Positions 1 to 7,554 of a stretch of 25,348 nt of DNA are shown here, piece after piece. This stretch comes from an uncultured Lactobacillus sp. Its GTDB lineage: Bacteria; Bacillota; Bacilli; Lactobacillales; Lactobacillaceae. The position numbers were made by a program, and so were the translations under genes. How positions within the stretch are numbered: position 1 is the stretch's first letter; each line of letters opens with the position of its first letter. The notes under the pieces were generated by a model that saw only the letters and a list, made by a program, of their open reading frames with translations, was not told the origin of the DNA and ran no database searches. The stretch lies in contig CAJLBJ010000026.1 in NCBI GenBank assembly GCA_905204935.1, positions 1 to 25,348 on the forward strand, written 5' to 3'.

Positions 1-790
1 TACTACCATCGAAATAATACCAATGGTTATCGATAAACCGTTCACCATATACCATTTGACCGTTTACATCATAATAGACTTTTCTATCTCCTAAATCAAC
101 AAATCCGGTTTGCATTACACCAGATTCATCAAAATAATACCAATGATTATCAATATTTTTTTCTCCAATTGCCTTGATGCCTGTTGTTTCATCATAGTAG
201 AAATGTTTACCATCAATAGTTTGCCAACCAAAAATCATTCCATGATACTCATTAAACAAATATTCATTTCCACCAAATTCTATAGAACCAACTGTTTCTT
301 TATCGTTTACTTTAGTTAGAATACCTGTCTTGTCATCAAATGTGCATTTATCATTACCAAGTGTAATATCACCAAAAACTTGTTTACCATCATTTTGATA
401 GTAAGTAAGCGTCTTATCAGTTGGATTTATTCTGAAGCCGGTTTGCATTTTTCCGGTACTCGTATCAAAATAATAATGGCTGTTTCCTATTATTTGTTCA
501 CCATATAACATCTGACCATTTTCATCATAATAGACAGTTTTGTCTGCTAACCAAACAAAACCAGTAGCTCTTGCACCAGTGTTGGGATCAAAGTAATACC
601 AGTGGCCATCTATATTTTGTTCACCATATTGCATCTGACCTCTTGCATCGTAATAAACAGTTTTCGTACCTAAATTAACAAAACCTGTTTGCATGATTCC
701 ATTACCGTCAAAATAATACCAATGACCATCTATATTTTGTTCACCCGTAACCCGATTGCCATTTCTCACATATGTAAATTGATTATCTCC
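1..790 (-). repeat. Tandem cell-wall-binding repeats inside the lysozyme gene
   Basis: Near-identical coding repeats of about 20 codons, seen in DNA as recurring blocks such as AATAATACCAATG and ATATTTTGTTCACC near 15, 135, 595 and 710. In protein they are the WYYFD and VYYD units. Two well-conserved groups (about residues 360-465 and 535 to the edge) are separated by a diverged stretch at about 466-534. The similarity at DNA level suggests duplication and recombination within the array. Confidence 0.8.
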
Positions 791-1828
791 AACGCTTTGC
801 CAACCTTCTTTTGCCTTGTCAGTTAACAAACCATTGTAGTCATGTGATAAGTCTAAATTATTGCCGTTTCCTGGAATATGTGCAGCCGACGTAAACTGCC
901 AAGCACCATATCCTTCATTACGCCATTTTTGTTCGTACTCTCCACCTTTAACAGGATCGTTGGGATATTGCGCAATCCACGTCCAAGCCTTACCAACAGT
1001 TGCGACAACTTGATCAAAATTAGGGAACGTTGGGTTAAGATAAACGCCATGCTTGTAATAGTTGTATTCATTTAATCTTTGCCAAAATGCATTTAACCCA
1101 GCTACAGTAGGTGTTGGATAGCTAGCATTTCCTGGACTCGTTTCCATATCGGCAAAAATCAAAACACCATTGGCTAAGTTTAAACTTTTAAGTTGATTTG
1201 CTAAATAATCGGCCTCTGCTCGTCCTGTATTGTAATCAGTAAATTCGGCATAATGATAGATAGCTACGGTTAAGCCTGCCGCCTGTGCGTATCTAATTTG
1301 CGTAGCTGCATATGGATTAACATAATGCGTTCCTTGTGTAAGTTTAATTACAACTGTTTGAATTCCTAAATTTTTCAAAGTTTGAAAGTCTTGTTGGGTC
1401 ATCCAACTTTGATAACTGGCAATGTCAACGGCATGACCTACTGTATATCTATTATCACCAATATTAATCGATGTACTATATAAACTAAATGAGTATTCAG
1501 AGCTAAGTGCTTCTTGTAATGTTAAGTTTGGAGCATTTTGTTCAGTCACAACTTCACTTTGAGTAGACTTAGTTGCTTGTTGCGCCAAATTATCGGTTGC
1601 ATCTGTTTGATTTTGCGAATCACTATATGTACCTTGCGTTTCGGCAGTAGTATTCGTGCTAACCTGGCCAACATCCGTAGTATTTACTAATTCATCCGCT
1701 TTTATCAAAGCATCATTGAAAAACAAACCTGTCCCCAATGTTACTGCGACAGAAGTTGCGACAACTATTTTTTTATTCTTTTTGTTCAAATAATCTTTTC
1801 TCAGCTTATTTGCCTTGCGAGAGTTCAT
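1..1828 (-). CDS. Secreted GH25 lysozyme with YG-type cell-wall-binding repeats (C-terminus beyond window)
   Basis: A muramidase predicted to cut the MurNAc-GlcNAc bond of peptidoglycan, probably for wall remodelling. 609 residues are visible and the frame runs off the left edge. Residues 1-44 form a long basic signal peptide (Lys/Arg-rich to 20, hydrophobic core about 21-37, likely cut after Ala44). A Thr/Gln/Ser-rich linker follows to about 105. The GH25 domain covers about 130-336, with DIASYQ at 135-140, the catalytic DxE pair in FADMET (D227, E229), AWQFTS at 309-314 and LDLSHDYNG near 325-333. From about 342 come aromatic/glycine repeats built on the themes GEQNIDGHWYYFD and MQTGFVxLxxKTVYYD, of the glucan- or choline-binding repeat type. 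The ATG at 1828 follows an AAAGGGTG ribosome site. Export and the GH25 call are secure; the repeat ligand (teichoic acid, glucan or other) is unknown. Confidence 0.93.
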   Translation of the reverse strand, partial: MNSRKANKLRKDYLNKKNKKIVVATSVAVTLGTGLFFNDALIKADELVNTTDVGQVSTNTTAETQGTYSDSQNQTDATDNLAQQATKSTQSEVVTEQNAPNLTLQEALSSEYSFSLYSTSINIGDNRYTVGHAVDIASYQSWMTQQDFQTLKNLGIQTVVIKLTQGTHYVNPYAATQIRYAQAAGLTVAIYHYAEFTDYNTGRAEADYLANQLKSLNLANGVLIFADMETSPGNASYPTPTVAGLNAFWQRLNEYNYYKHGVYLNPTFPNFDQVVATVGKAWTWIAQYPNDPVKGGEYEQKWRNEGYGAWQFTSAAHIPGNGNNLDLSHDYNGLLTDKAKEGWQSVGDNQFTYVRNGNRVTGEQNIDGHWYYFDGNGIMQTGFVNLGTKTVYYDARGQMQYGEQNIDGHWYYFDPNTGARATGFVWLADKTVYYDENGQMLYGEQIIGNSHYYFDTSTGKMQTGFRINPTDKTLTYYQNDGKQVFGDITLGNDKCTFDDKTGILTKVNDKETVGSIEFGGNEYLFNEYHGMIFGWQTIDGKHFYYDETTGIKAIGEKNIDNHWYYFDESGVMQTGFVDLGDRKVYYDVNGQMVYGERFIDNHWYYFDGS

Positions 1829-1869
1829 TTTATCACCCTTTCAAAAAATTCTACTTACTGCACGTTTTC

Positions 1870-1898
1870 ATTATACGTTTATATCACCAAAAAGTTAA
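1870..1898 (-). promoter_or_regulatory. Promoter of the GH25 lysozyme gene
   Basis: Read on the minus strand: a -35 TTAACT (1893-1898), a 17-base spacer and a perfect -10 TATAAT (1870-1875), about 40 bases upstream of the start codon. The lysozyme therefore probably has its own transcript, separate from the polysaccharide genes. Confidence 0.7.
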
Positions 1899-2067
1899 AG
1901 AAAATTTTTATAAAACATTAATATTAAATATAATATATGTTTATGTTACCAGATTTTCCTACATTCTCCGCTTTACTTTGCATTTATTTTTGACAGTTCA
2001 CCTTATTTTCATTTCTAAACAAAAAACTCTTATTACTATTACTAGCAATAAAAGCTTTACAATTATC

Positions 2068-2850
2068 TTAAAAACTACCTTCATATTTCTTCTTGAAAAA
2101 TTTTGCCTTCAAAAAAGATGCTATCTTTTTAGGCCAGTTGATTTTTTCCATATACATAACCGGAAGTTCCCGATAGTCATATCCATGGTAATCCAGCCAA
2201 ACATCCAGTAACATTTCACTGATTCTTCCAAATAATCTAGCATGAAACGTATCGTACTTAGTTAAATCAATTTCTTTTTCTAGCGCAAATAAAATCTTAA
2301 ACAACCATTCACCATATTCTTTGGCTAATGTCTTTTTCATGATAAACATGTTAAACATATGCGCTTTTTTTCTACTCATTACTTTATCAAAAGAAGCCAA
2401 ATACTCCGGTGAAAGTTCGGCAATCAAAGCCCGTGTTTTTCGCAAATCTTCCTCATTATGGGTATGACTATAATGAGAATAAATAGTTTCAATATAATAA
2501 TTTTGCTTCTTAGGTAAAATAATGTCTGTTATTTTAAAAAGATCAGCTAATTCTTGTTCATCCGGAATCATTTGAAACTTATCTTGACTTTTAGCCTTTT
2601 TAAGTGAGCGAAAATAACGCCGATAATGAACCAAGCCAATATAATCAGCATTAGCATTGGCTAACGCCCAATACATACCGGTTAACTCACAAAAATTCGG
2701 ATTTTTAGAAGAAATATTCTCTCCTTCATCATCCGGTTGATAACCAGTAATTTTAGCATTAAGCTTAGCACCGACCTGTAATGGTTGATAAATCTGCTCA
2801 TTAGGCATTTGATAACTTTTATGTGTCGCCACAAAAACTTCTATCTTCAT
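2068..2850 (-). CDS. DUF4422 protein, putative polysaccharide glycosyltransferase (copy 1)
   Basis: A 260-residue soluble protein with the DUF4422 signature: an N-terminal THK, then GENISSKNPNFCELTGMYW near residues 64-82 and HYRRYF shortly after. DUF4422 proteins occur in capsule and exopolysaccharide loci and are generally presumed to be glycosyltransferases, but the sugar donor and acceptor are not known to me. The C-terminus is basic, which would suit loose membrane attachment. The start is fixed by AGGAGAACGC directly before the ATG at 2850. It lies 17 bases after the sugar-transferase gene and is probably cotranscribed with it. A diverged paralog lies at 7555-8331 on the opposite strand, and both retain the two signature motifs. 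The family call is firm; the enzymatic role is inference from context. Confidence 0.82.
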   Translation of the reverse strand: MKIEVFVATHKSYQMPNEQIYQPLQVGAKLNAKITGYQPDDEGENISSKNPNFCELTGMYWALANANADYIGLVHYRRYFRSLKKAKSQDKFQMIPDEQELADLFKITDIILPKKQNYYIETIYSHYSHTHNEEDLRKTRALIAELSPEYLASFDKVMSRKKAHMFNMFIMKKTLAKEYGEWLFKILFALEKEIDLTKYDTFHARLFGRISEMLLDVWLDYHGYDYRELPVMYMEKINWPKKIASFLKAKFFKKKYEGSF

Positions 2851-2867
2851 GCGTTCTCCTCAATATC

Positions 2868-3524
2868 TTAATATGCACCCTTAGGCGATATTAGCATCTT
2901 AACGGTTAATAAAATGATATAAAAATCATACCATAAACTACTCTTTTGGATGTATTCTAAATCTAATTGCACCATTTCGTCAAAGCCCACGGTATTACGC
3001 ACAGTAGCCTGCCATAAGCCCGTACAACCAGGGATCACCCACAAACGCTGCATATCGTACTCGGTATATTCGGCGACTTCGCTTGGCAACGGTGGGCGTG
3101 GTCCTACAATACTCATATCACCTCGTAAAACATTGTATAATTGCGGTAACTCATCAATACTAGTCTTACGGATAAACTTTCCAACCTTGGTAATTCGCGG
3201 ATCGTCTTTAATCTTAAACATCGCACCTTCGACTTCGTTTTGCTCCTTTAAAGCTGCCAATTTTTCATCAGCATCAACACACATCGAGCGGAATTTATAC
3301 ATATCAAACTCTTTACCGTTTTTTCCGACTCTTCGTTGCTTATAGATTACCGGTCCATTATCTTCTCTTTTGATAGCTATGGTAACTAACAAAAAAATTA
3401 CCGAGCTGATAATCAAACCTACAGCACTCAGTAAGATATCAAATATTCTTTTCAAAGAATAGTAGATTTTTCTTTTTTCGATTCTTTTTTTATCTACATA
3501 AATACGATGATCCTTCATTCGCAT
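2868..3524 (-). CDS. Undecaprenyl-phosphate sugar-1-phosphate transferase (priming enzyme), short form
   Basis: A bacterial sugar transferase of the WbaP/CpsE/PglC superfamily that moves a sugar phosphate from a UDP-sugar to undecaprenyl phosphate, the first step of the repeat unit. With the chosen start it has 218 residues: KRIFD at 25-29 before one membrane-inserted segment (about 30-51), YKFRSM at 76-81, DELPQ at 124-128, GPRPP at 141-145 and GCTGLWQ at 166-172. It lacks the large multi-helix N-terminal half of CpsE/WbaP. The frame is open 13 codons further to 3563, but the ATG at 3524 has AAAGGGG at ideal distance, so I use it. The sugar (galactose, glucose or an N-acetyl sugar) cannot be told from motifs. 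It sits downstream of the polymerase rather than at the head of the operon, and has a candidate promoter of its own. Confidence 0.92.
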   Translation of the reverse strand: MRMKDHRIYVDKKRIEKRKIYYSLKRIFDILLSAVGLIISSVIFLLVTIAIKREDNGPVIYKQRRVGKNGKEFDMYKFRSMCVDADEKLAALKEQNEVEGAMFKIKDDPRITKVGKFIRKTSIDELPQLYNVLRGDMSIVGPRPPLPSEVAEYTEYDMQRLWVIPGCTGLWQATVRNTVGFDEMVQLDLEYIQKSSLWYDFYIILLTVKMLISPKGAY

Positions 3525-3576
3525 TCTAGCCCCTTTTATGGTTACATATAAAAAATTAAACAATAATCTTCATTTT

Positions 3577-3582
3577 AGTATA
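3577..3582 (-). promoter_or_regulatory. Candidate extended -10 promoter upstream of the sugar transferase
   Basis: On the minus strand TGG directly precedes TATACT (3577-3582), an extended -10 element, about 50 bases before the start at 3524. No good -35 hexamer is visible. It would allow expression of the priming enzyme and DUF4422 copy 1 apart from the upstream glf-wzx-wzy genes. Confidence 0.45.
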
Positions 3583-3636
3583 CCATAAATTAGTCTTATG
3601 CACATATCATAATAATTACAATCATGTAACATAGAT

Positions 3637-4815
3637 TTATATCCAACTTCGTGAATTATCTTTAAAATAATCGATGTTAGCAAACATTGCTAAAAATACA
3701 ACATTAAATGCCAACTCTGGCATATGATGATCAATTAATGAACTGATGACTATTAATATCATAGCAACAATTAATGTATATGCTTTATTCTCCATAAACC
3801 TATTCAACATGTAGCATAATGCTCCAATGAGTAAAATAAAGACTATTAATCCATTCATCATTAAAATTCTCACGAACGTACAATCAATAAAGAAATAATG
3901 GAATGGGTGTGTTTGTAGTCCCCCATTTCCGTGTTGAGGAATAATTTGTCCAAAAAGAGTCACATTATAGTCTGTAAAAGCTCCATGTCCATTTTGTAAA
4001 CGAGTTGATAAAATTTTATCAAGAATTCTCAAAATTCCAATTTTCGAAGTATAAATATATGTTAATCCTATCATTCCAAAAATTGCTACTAAGCCAATTA
4101 ATGTTAAAATTCTAAATTTCAAGAATTCTAGAACATTAATAACATACTTATATCCTAACGAAAGAAGCAATGTTGCTATCATTAACGCAAAATCAACTCG
4201 TGTATCTGTAATGATGTAAATCATTATAGTAAAAGCAAAACCAGCGATATATTCAGGTACCGTTAGCTTAAATTTACGCCATAACACGTACATTAATTGA
4301 AGATAAAATGTTCTAGCAGCAAGATCTGTAGCGTAAACAGTTCCTAACGCATAACGAATAACAGGCGAATCAGATCTCCCAATCGTTAATCCCATAATGA
4401 GACCCAGCTTAGCTGCCAAAACAGTGACAACCAAACCTGCTCCTATAGTTACTAAAAAGATTTTGACAATACCATCAAATTCAATATTTCTTGCACCAAC
4501 CATAAATATATAATAATAAATTATATCGTAATATATTGCATTGTTGCATCCAACTAGTATCAATAAACCTATTGCTACATATAGCATCATTTCTTTAAAA
4601 TCAGAAAAGCCGTCAAAAACAAATATTTTTACTAACACCAGTGCTATCGCGCAATAAATTACTTGATACGCAAAATTATCATATAAATAACTTTCATATA
4701 GCATAGTTCCCGTAGAAAACTGAGCTAATAAATATAATACTAAAGCAACATAAAATAGATACTTACCAACTTTAGGGTTATCAATAACACCTCTTATTAA
4801 ATTCATATTAGCCAT
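3637..4815 (-). CDS. Wzy-like polysaccharide repeat-unit polymerase (integral membrane)
   Basis: A 392-residue protein with about ten to twelve hydrophobic segments, placed between a Wzx flippase and a priming transferase, which is the expected position and size for a Wzy polymerase joining flipped repeat units outside the membrane. Supporting details are a DTRVDF motif at 204-209, like the conserved Arg region of O-antigen/EPS polymerases, a large His/Gly-rich external loop at about 275-312 (QHGNGGLQTHPFHYF), and the late motif DHHMPELAFN at 362-371. Wzy proteins share little sequence, so the call rests on topology and neighbourhood. It starts two bases after the flippase gene ends, so the two are translationally close. 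An O-antigen ligase-like role is the main alternative. Confidence 0.78.
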   Translation of the reverse strand: MANMNLIRGVIDNPKVGKYLFYVALVLYLLAQFSTGTMLYESYLYDNFAYQVIYCAIALVLVKIFVFDGFSDFKEMMLYVAIGLLILVGCNNAIYYDIIYYYIFMVGARNIEFDGIVKIFLVTIGAGLVVTVLAAKLGLIMGLTIGRSDSPVIRYALGTVYATDLAARTFYLQLMYVLWRKFKLTVPEYIAGFAFTIMIYIITDTRVDFALMIATLLLSLGYKYVINVLEFLKFRILTLIGLVAIFGMIGLTYIYTSKIGILRILDKILSTRLQNGHGAFTDYNVTLFGQIIPQHGNGGLQTHPFHYFFIDCTFVRILMMNGLIVFILLIGALCYMLNRFMENKAYTLIVAMILIVISSLIDHHMPELAFNVVFLAMFANIDYFKDNSRSWI

Positions 4816-4817
4816 AA

Positions 4818-6242
4818 TTATTTAACCTTCTTTTTTAAGATCTCCATTACTTCATTGATAATCGAAGGTCTCAACACAAAAATCATTAGTATATACACTA
4901 AAACCCCTAGTACTCCCTCAAGCAATATCATTGTTAAAGAATCAGATATTTTTTGATCCACAAAAAATACAATCCCAAACATCACGAATGAAGCAACTAA
5001 ATACTTCCATGTGTTTGTAAATAATTTTCGATATGAAACCAATTTGCGAATAACGTACAACTGATACCCTGTCACCGCCAATTCGGACAATACAGTTGCC
5101 AACATAGCTCCATTTAGTCCCCATAAATAAATCATTGGAACATTCAAGATAATGTTAACAACCGCTCCAATGATAACCGAAGTACTAAATGCCCGATCTT
5201 TATTAGTCGGTAACAAATATTGCAAGCCAATTACATTACTCCAACCAATAAATAAAATAACAATTGCTTCGATCATCATTGCCATACCAACAGGTGTAAA
5301 TCCCTTACCATAAAAAACCGGAGCAAATTTCAAAGATATTGCAGCCAAACCAAAACTCATCGGAAAAGCAATTGCTGACACAAAATCAAATGAGGTATAC
5401 AGCAACTTATTAACTTTTTCATGGTTGCCTCCCGCAAAGGCATTAGAAACGTGCGGTAACATCACAGTTCCTGTTGCCGTTACAATCGCAAGTACCATCT
5501 TAACTAAATTATCCGAGCTTTGATAAAAGCCTGATGCTGTTGTTCCAATCATGACCCCTAGCATTGTTTTATTTAATTGAAGATACACCTGCGTTGCGAT
5601 TTGCGGAATAAACAACGCTACGGAAGGGCCTAAATGCTGCCAGGGTTTTAATTGACTAAACTTAACTTTAGTCAGCATCTTAGATAAGTGTGGCCATAAA
5701 ATCATATTACCTAACAGATTCCCTAGCCCTAAGATGACAATATATACCCCGATATCATTGGCATCTTTAACAAAGATAAAGATCGCAATTACAGATATAA
5801 TCTTAACAATCGTATTGCGCATTACCGTACGTTTGAAATCTTCGACACCCATATAAAGCCAAGAAACATCGAAGGCGACCGCTAATAGATTAAGCGCTTG
5901 TAACCACAAATATATCGTGTATTTATCATAGAAATACACAAAAATTGCAAAAATAACAGTTGCCAATATTGTCGTAACAGTCTTAACAATTTGGATTTCC
6001 CAAAAAGTCTGGGCTAACTTTTGAGCATTTTCACGCACGTATGCAATTTGGCGATTCCCATAATAACCAATTCCAACACTAGCCAGCAACGTAAAGTATG
6101 TTATTAAAGAATTCGTATACGCGTTAATCCCAACCCCATGTGCGCCTAAAACACGACTGATATATGGAGCGGTAATTAATGGTAAGATAATCGCTAAAAC
6201 TTGGTACCCCGCGTTATATAAATAGTTGCGGACAACTCTCAT
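4818..6242 (-). CDS. Wzx-type polysaccharide repeat-unit flippase (MOP superfamily)
   Basis: A 474-residue protein with about 14 hydrophobic helices. The N-terminus (NYLYNAGYQVLAIILPLITA, then PYISRVLGAHGVG) is typical of the polysaccharide transporter branch of the MATE-like MOP superfamily. It should move undecaprenyl-diphosphate-linked repeat units from the cytoplasmic to the outer face of the membrane. The length is normal for the family and no lesion is visible. It begins two bases after the end of glf and is followed immediately by the polymerase gene, so glf, wzx and wzy form one tight operon. The substrate is unknown but probably contains galactofuranose, given glf next door. Confidence 0.92.
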   Translation of the reverse strand: MRVVRNYLYNAGYQVLAIILPLITAPYISRVLGAHGVGINAYTNSLITYFTLLASVGIGYYGNRQIAYVRENAQKLAQTFWEIQIVKTVTTILATVIFAIFVYFYDKYTIYLWLQALNLLAVAFDVSWLYMGVEDFKRTVMRNTIVKIISVIAIFIFVKDANDIGVYIVILGLGNLLGNMILWPHLSKMLTKVKFSQLKPWQHLGPSVALFIPQIATQVYLQLNKTMLGVMIGTTASGFYQSSDNLVKMVLAIVTATGTVMLPHVSNAFAGGNHEKVNKLLYTSFDFVSAIAFPMSFGLAAISLKFAPVFYGKGFTPVGMAMMIEAIVILFIGWSNVIGLQYLLPTNKDRAFSTSVIIGAVVNIILNVPMIYLWGLNGAMLATVLSELAVTGYQLYVIRKLVSYRKLFTNTWKYLVASFVMFGIVFFVDQKISDSLTMILLEGVLGVLVYILMIFVLRPSIINEVMEILKKKVK

Positions 6243-6244
6243 TT

Positions 6245-7360
6245 TTATCCCTCAAATTCATTTTTTACTGTTACTAAAGCTGCAGCAATAACTTGGTCCA
6301 TATCGTAATAACGATATTGTCCTAAGCGACCACCAAAGATGATCTTATCTGCTTTTTGCTTAGCTAATTGTGTGTATTGCTTGTACAAACGGTTATTTTT
6401 ATCATCATTAACTGGATAGTATGGTTCATCACCACGTTGCCAGTCTTGTGGATATTCGCGCGTGATAACCGTCTTATTCTTATCACCTTTTCCAAATTCA
6501 AAGTGCTTATGTTCGATGATTCGAGTAAATGGTGTCTTGGCATCCGTGTAGTTTACTACGGCATTACCTTGATAGTTATCAACGTCTAATTCTTCGCTTT
6601 CAAAACGTAATGAACGATATTCTAATTCACCTAATTCATAGTTGAAGAATTCATCGATCATTCCGGTAAAGACAATACGATCATATTCAGACATGTATTC
6701 GTCTTTTTTAGCAAAGAAATCAACATTTGTTTCAACACTAATCAATTCATGATCTAACATTTTTTCTACAATTTGCGTATAACCACCAACAGGAATTCCT
6801 TGGTAATCATCATTAAAGTAGTTGTTATCATACGTCAAACGCACCGGTAAACGACGAATGATAAAGGCTGGTAAATCAGTTGCCTTACGTCCCCATTGTT
6901 TTTCAGTGTAACCTTTGATTAGTTTTTCATAGATGTCTGTCCCAATCAATGAAATAGCTTGTTCTTCTAAATTTTCAGGTGTTTTACCATTTAAAACCGC
7001 CCGTTGTTCGTCAATCTTAGCTTGGGCTTCATCAGGAGTAACTACGCCCCATAGCTTGTTAAAGGTATTCATATTAAATGGCAAGTTGTAAATTTCACCA
7101 TTGTAATTAGCTACTGGGCTGTTCGTGTAACGATTAAACTTAGCAAATTGATTTACATAATTCCAAACATGTTCATTAGAAGTATGGAAAATATGTGCTC
7201 CATATTGATGAACCTGAATGCCATTAATCTCTTTAGTATAAATGTTTCCTGCGATATGATCTCTTTTTTCAATTACCTTAACTTCATGGCCACGCTTAGC
7301 AGCTTCGTGTGCAAAAACAGCGCCGAAAAGTCCTGCGCCTACTACTAGGTACTTTGTCAT
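6245..7360 (-). CDS. glf: UDP-galactopyranose mutase
   Basis: A flavoenzyme that converts UDP-galactopyranose to UDP-galactofuranose in the cytoplasm. It has 371 residues, the usual length. The N-terminus carries the FAD-binding fold with GAGLFGA (8-14) and the following acidic strand end EKRDHIAGN. The family stretches YGAHIFHTSNEHVW and YTEKQWGRKATDLP, and the C-terminal GGRLGQYRYYDMDQ, are all present. TAGGAGGATATTTAC precedes the ATG at 7360, a near-perfect ribosome site. As first gene of the glf-wzx-wzy run it implies that the exported polymer contains galactofuranose. Confidence 0.97.
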   Translation of the reverse strand: MTKYLVVGAGLFGAVFAHEAAKRGHEVKVIEKRDHIAGNIYTKEINGIQVHQYGAHIFHTSNEHVWNYVNQFAKFNRYTNSPVANYNGEIYNLPFNMNTFNKLWGVVTPDEAQAKIDEQRAVLNGKTPENLEEQAISLIGTDIYEKLIKGYTEKQWGRKATDLPAFIIRRLPVRLTYDNNYFNDDYQGIPVGGYTQIVEKMLDHELISVETNVDFFAKKDEYMSEYDRIVFTGMIDEFFNYELGELEYRSLRFESEELDVDNYQGNAVVNYTDAKTPFTRIIEHKHFEFGKGDKNKTVITREYPQDWQRGDEPYYPVNDDKNNRLYKQYTQLAKQKADKIIFGGRLGQYRYYDMDQVIAAALVTVKNEFEG

Positions 7361-7399
7361 GTAAATATCCTCCTAGATGTAAAAACATCAACGATTTCT

Positions 7400-7428
7400 T
7401 TTATAGTGCTCTAGGCACTCATTGTTAT
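7400..7428 (-). promoter_or_regulatory. Candidate glf operon promoter with a palindrome between -35 and -10
   Basis: On the minus strand a -10 TATAAA (7400-7405) lies 17 bases from a weak -35 ATAACA (7423-7428), 40 bases upstream of the glf start. The spacer holds a palindrome with AGTGC and GCACT arms around a five-base centre (7405-7419). A protein bound there would block RNA polymerase, so it is a possible operator; no regulator can be assigned. Confidence 0.4.
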
Positions 7429-7431
7429 TGT

Positions 7432-7475
7432 GCTATATTTTCAAGAAGATTTCAAGTTTTTAAAGAAAATATAGC
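7432..7475. repeat. Perfect 11-bp inverted repeat between divergent glf and DUF4422 genes
   Basis: GCTATATTTTC at 7432-7442 is exactly matched by its reverse complement GAAAATATAGC at 7465-7475, with a 22-base spacer. It lies in the divergent intergenic region, upstream of the glf promoter candidate and about 80 bases before the plus-strand DUF4422 start. It has no T-run on either side, so it is not a normal terminator. Confidence 0.6.
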
Positions 7476-7554
7476 TTAGATAAATTTGGCACAAACATCT
7501 TTTTTTGATAAACTATTGATGATTATATTTTATTTAGTTAAGGATGTAAAACTT

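Noticed and set aside
1..790. Regularly recurring short repeats considered as a CRISPR array
   Set aside because: The repeats are in frame, encode WYYFD-type wall-binding units and vary in length and sequence; there are no uniform spacers and no cas genes.
1985..2010. TTGACA on the plus strand as a promoter
   Set aside because: No -10 element lies at suitable distance and no plus-strand gene follows.
1738..2211. 157-residue plus-strand ORF covering the lysozyme start and the DUF4422 end
   Set aside because: It overlaps two real genes and AT-rich intergenic DNA; the translation is Phe/Leu/Ile-rich low complexity with no family features.
2950..3345. 131-residue plus-strand ORF
   Set aside because: It is antisense to the sugar-transferase gene, whose motifs are all intact.
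7432..7475. Inverted repeat considered as an invertible promoter switch
   Set aside because: The spacer is only 22 bases, too short to hold a promoter, and no site-specific recombinase gene lies in the window.
7486..7554. Upstream in-frame extension of DUF4422 copy 2
   Set aside because: The extra residues do not align with copy 1 and lack a ribosome site, whereas the ATG at 7555 has one and matches the paralog's N-terminus.
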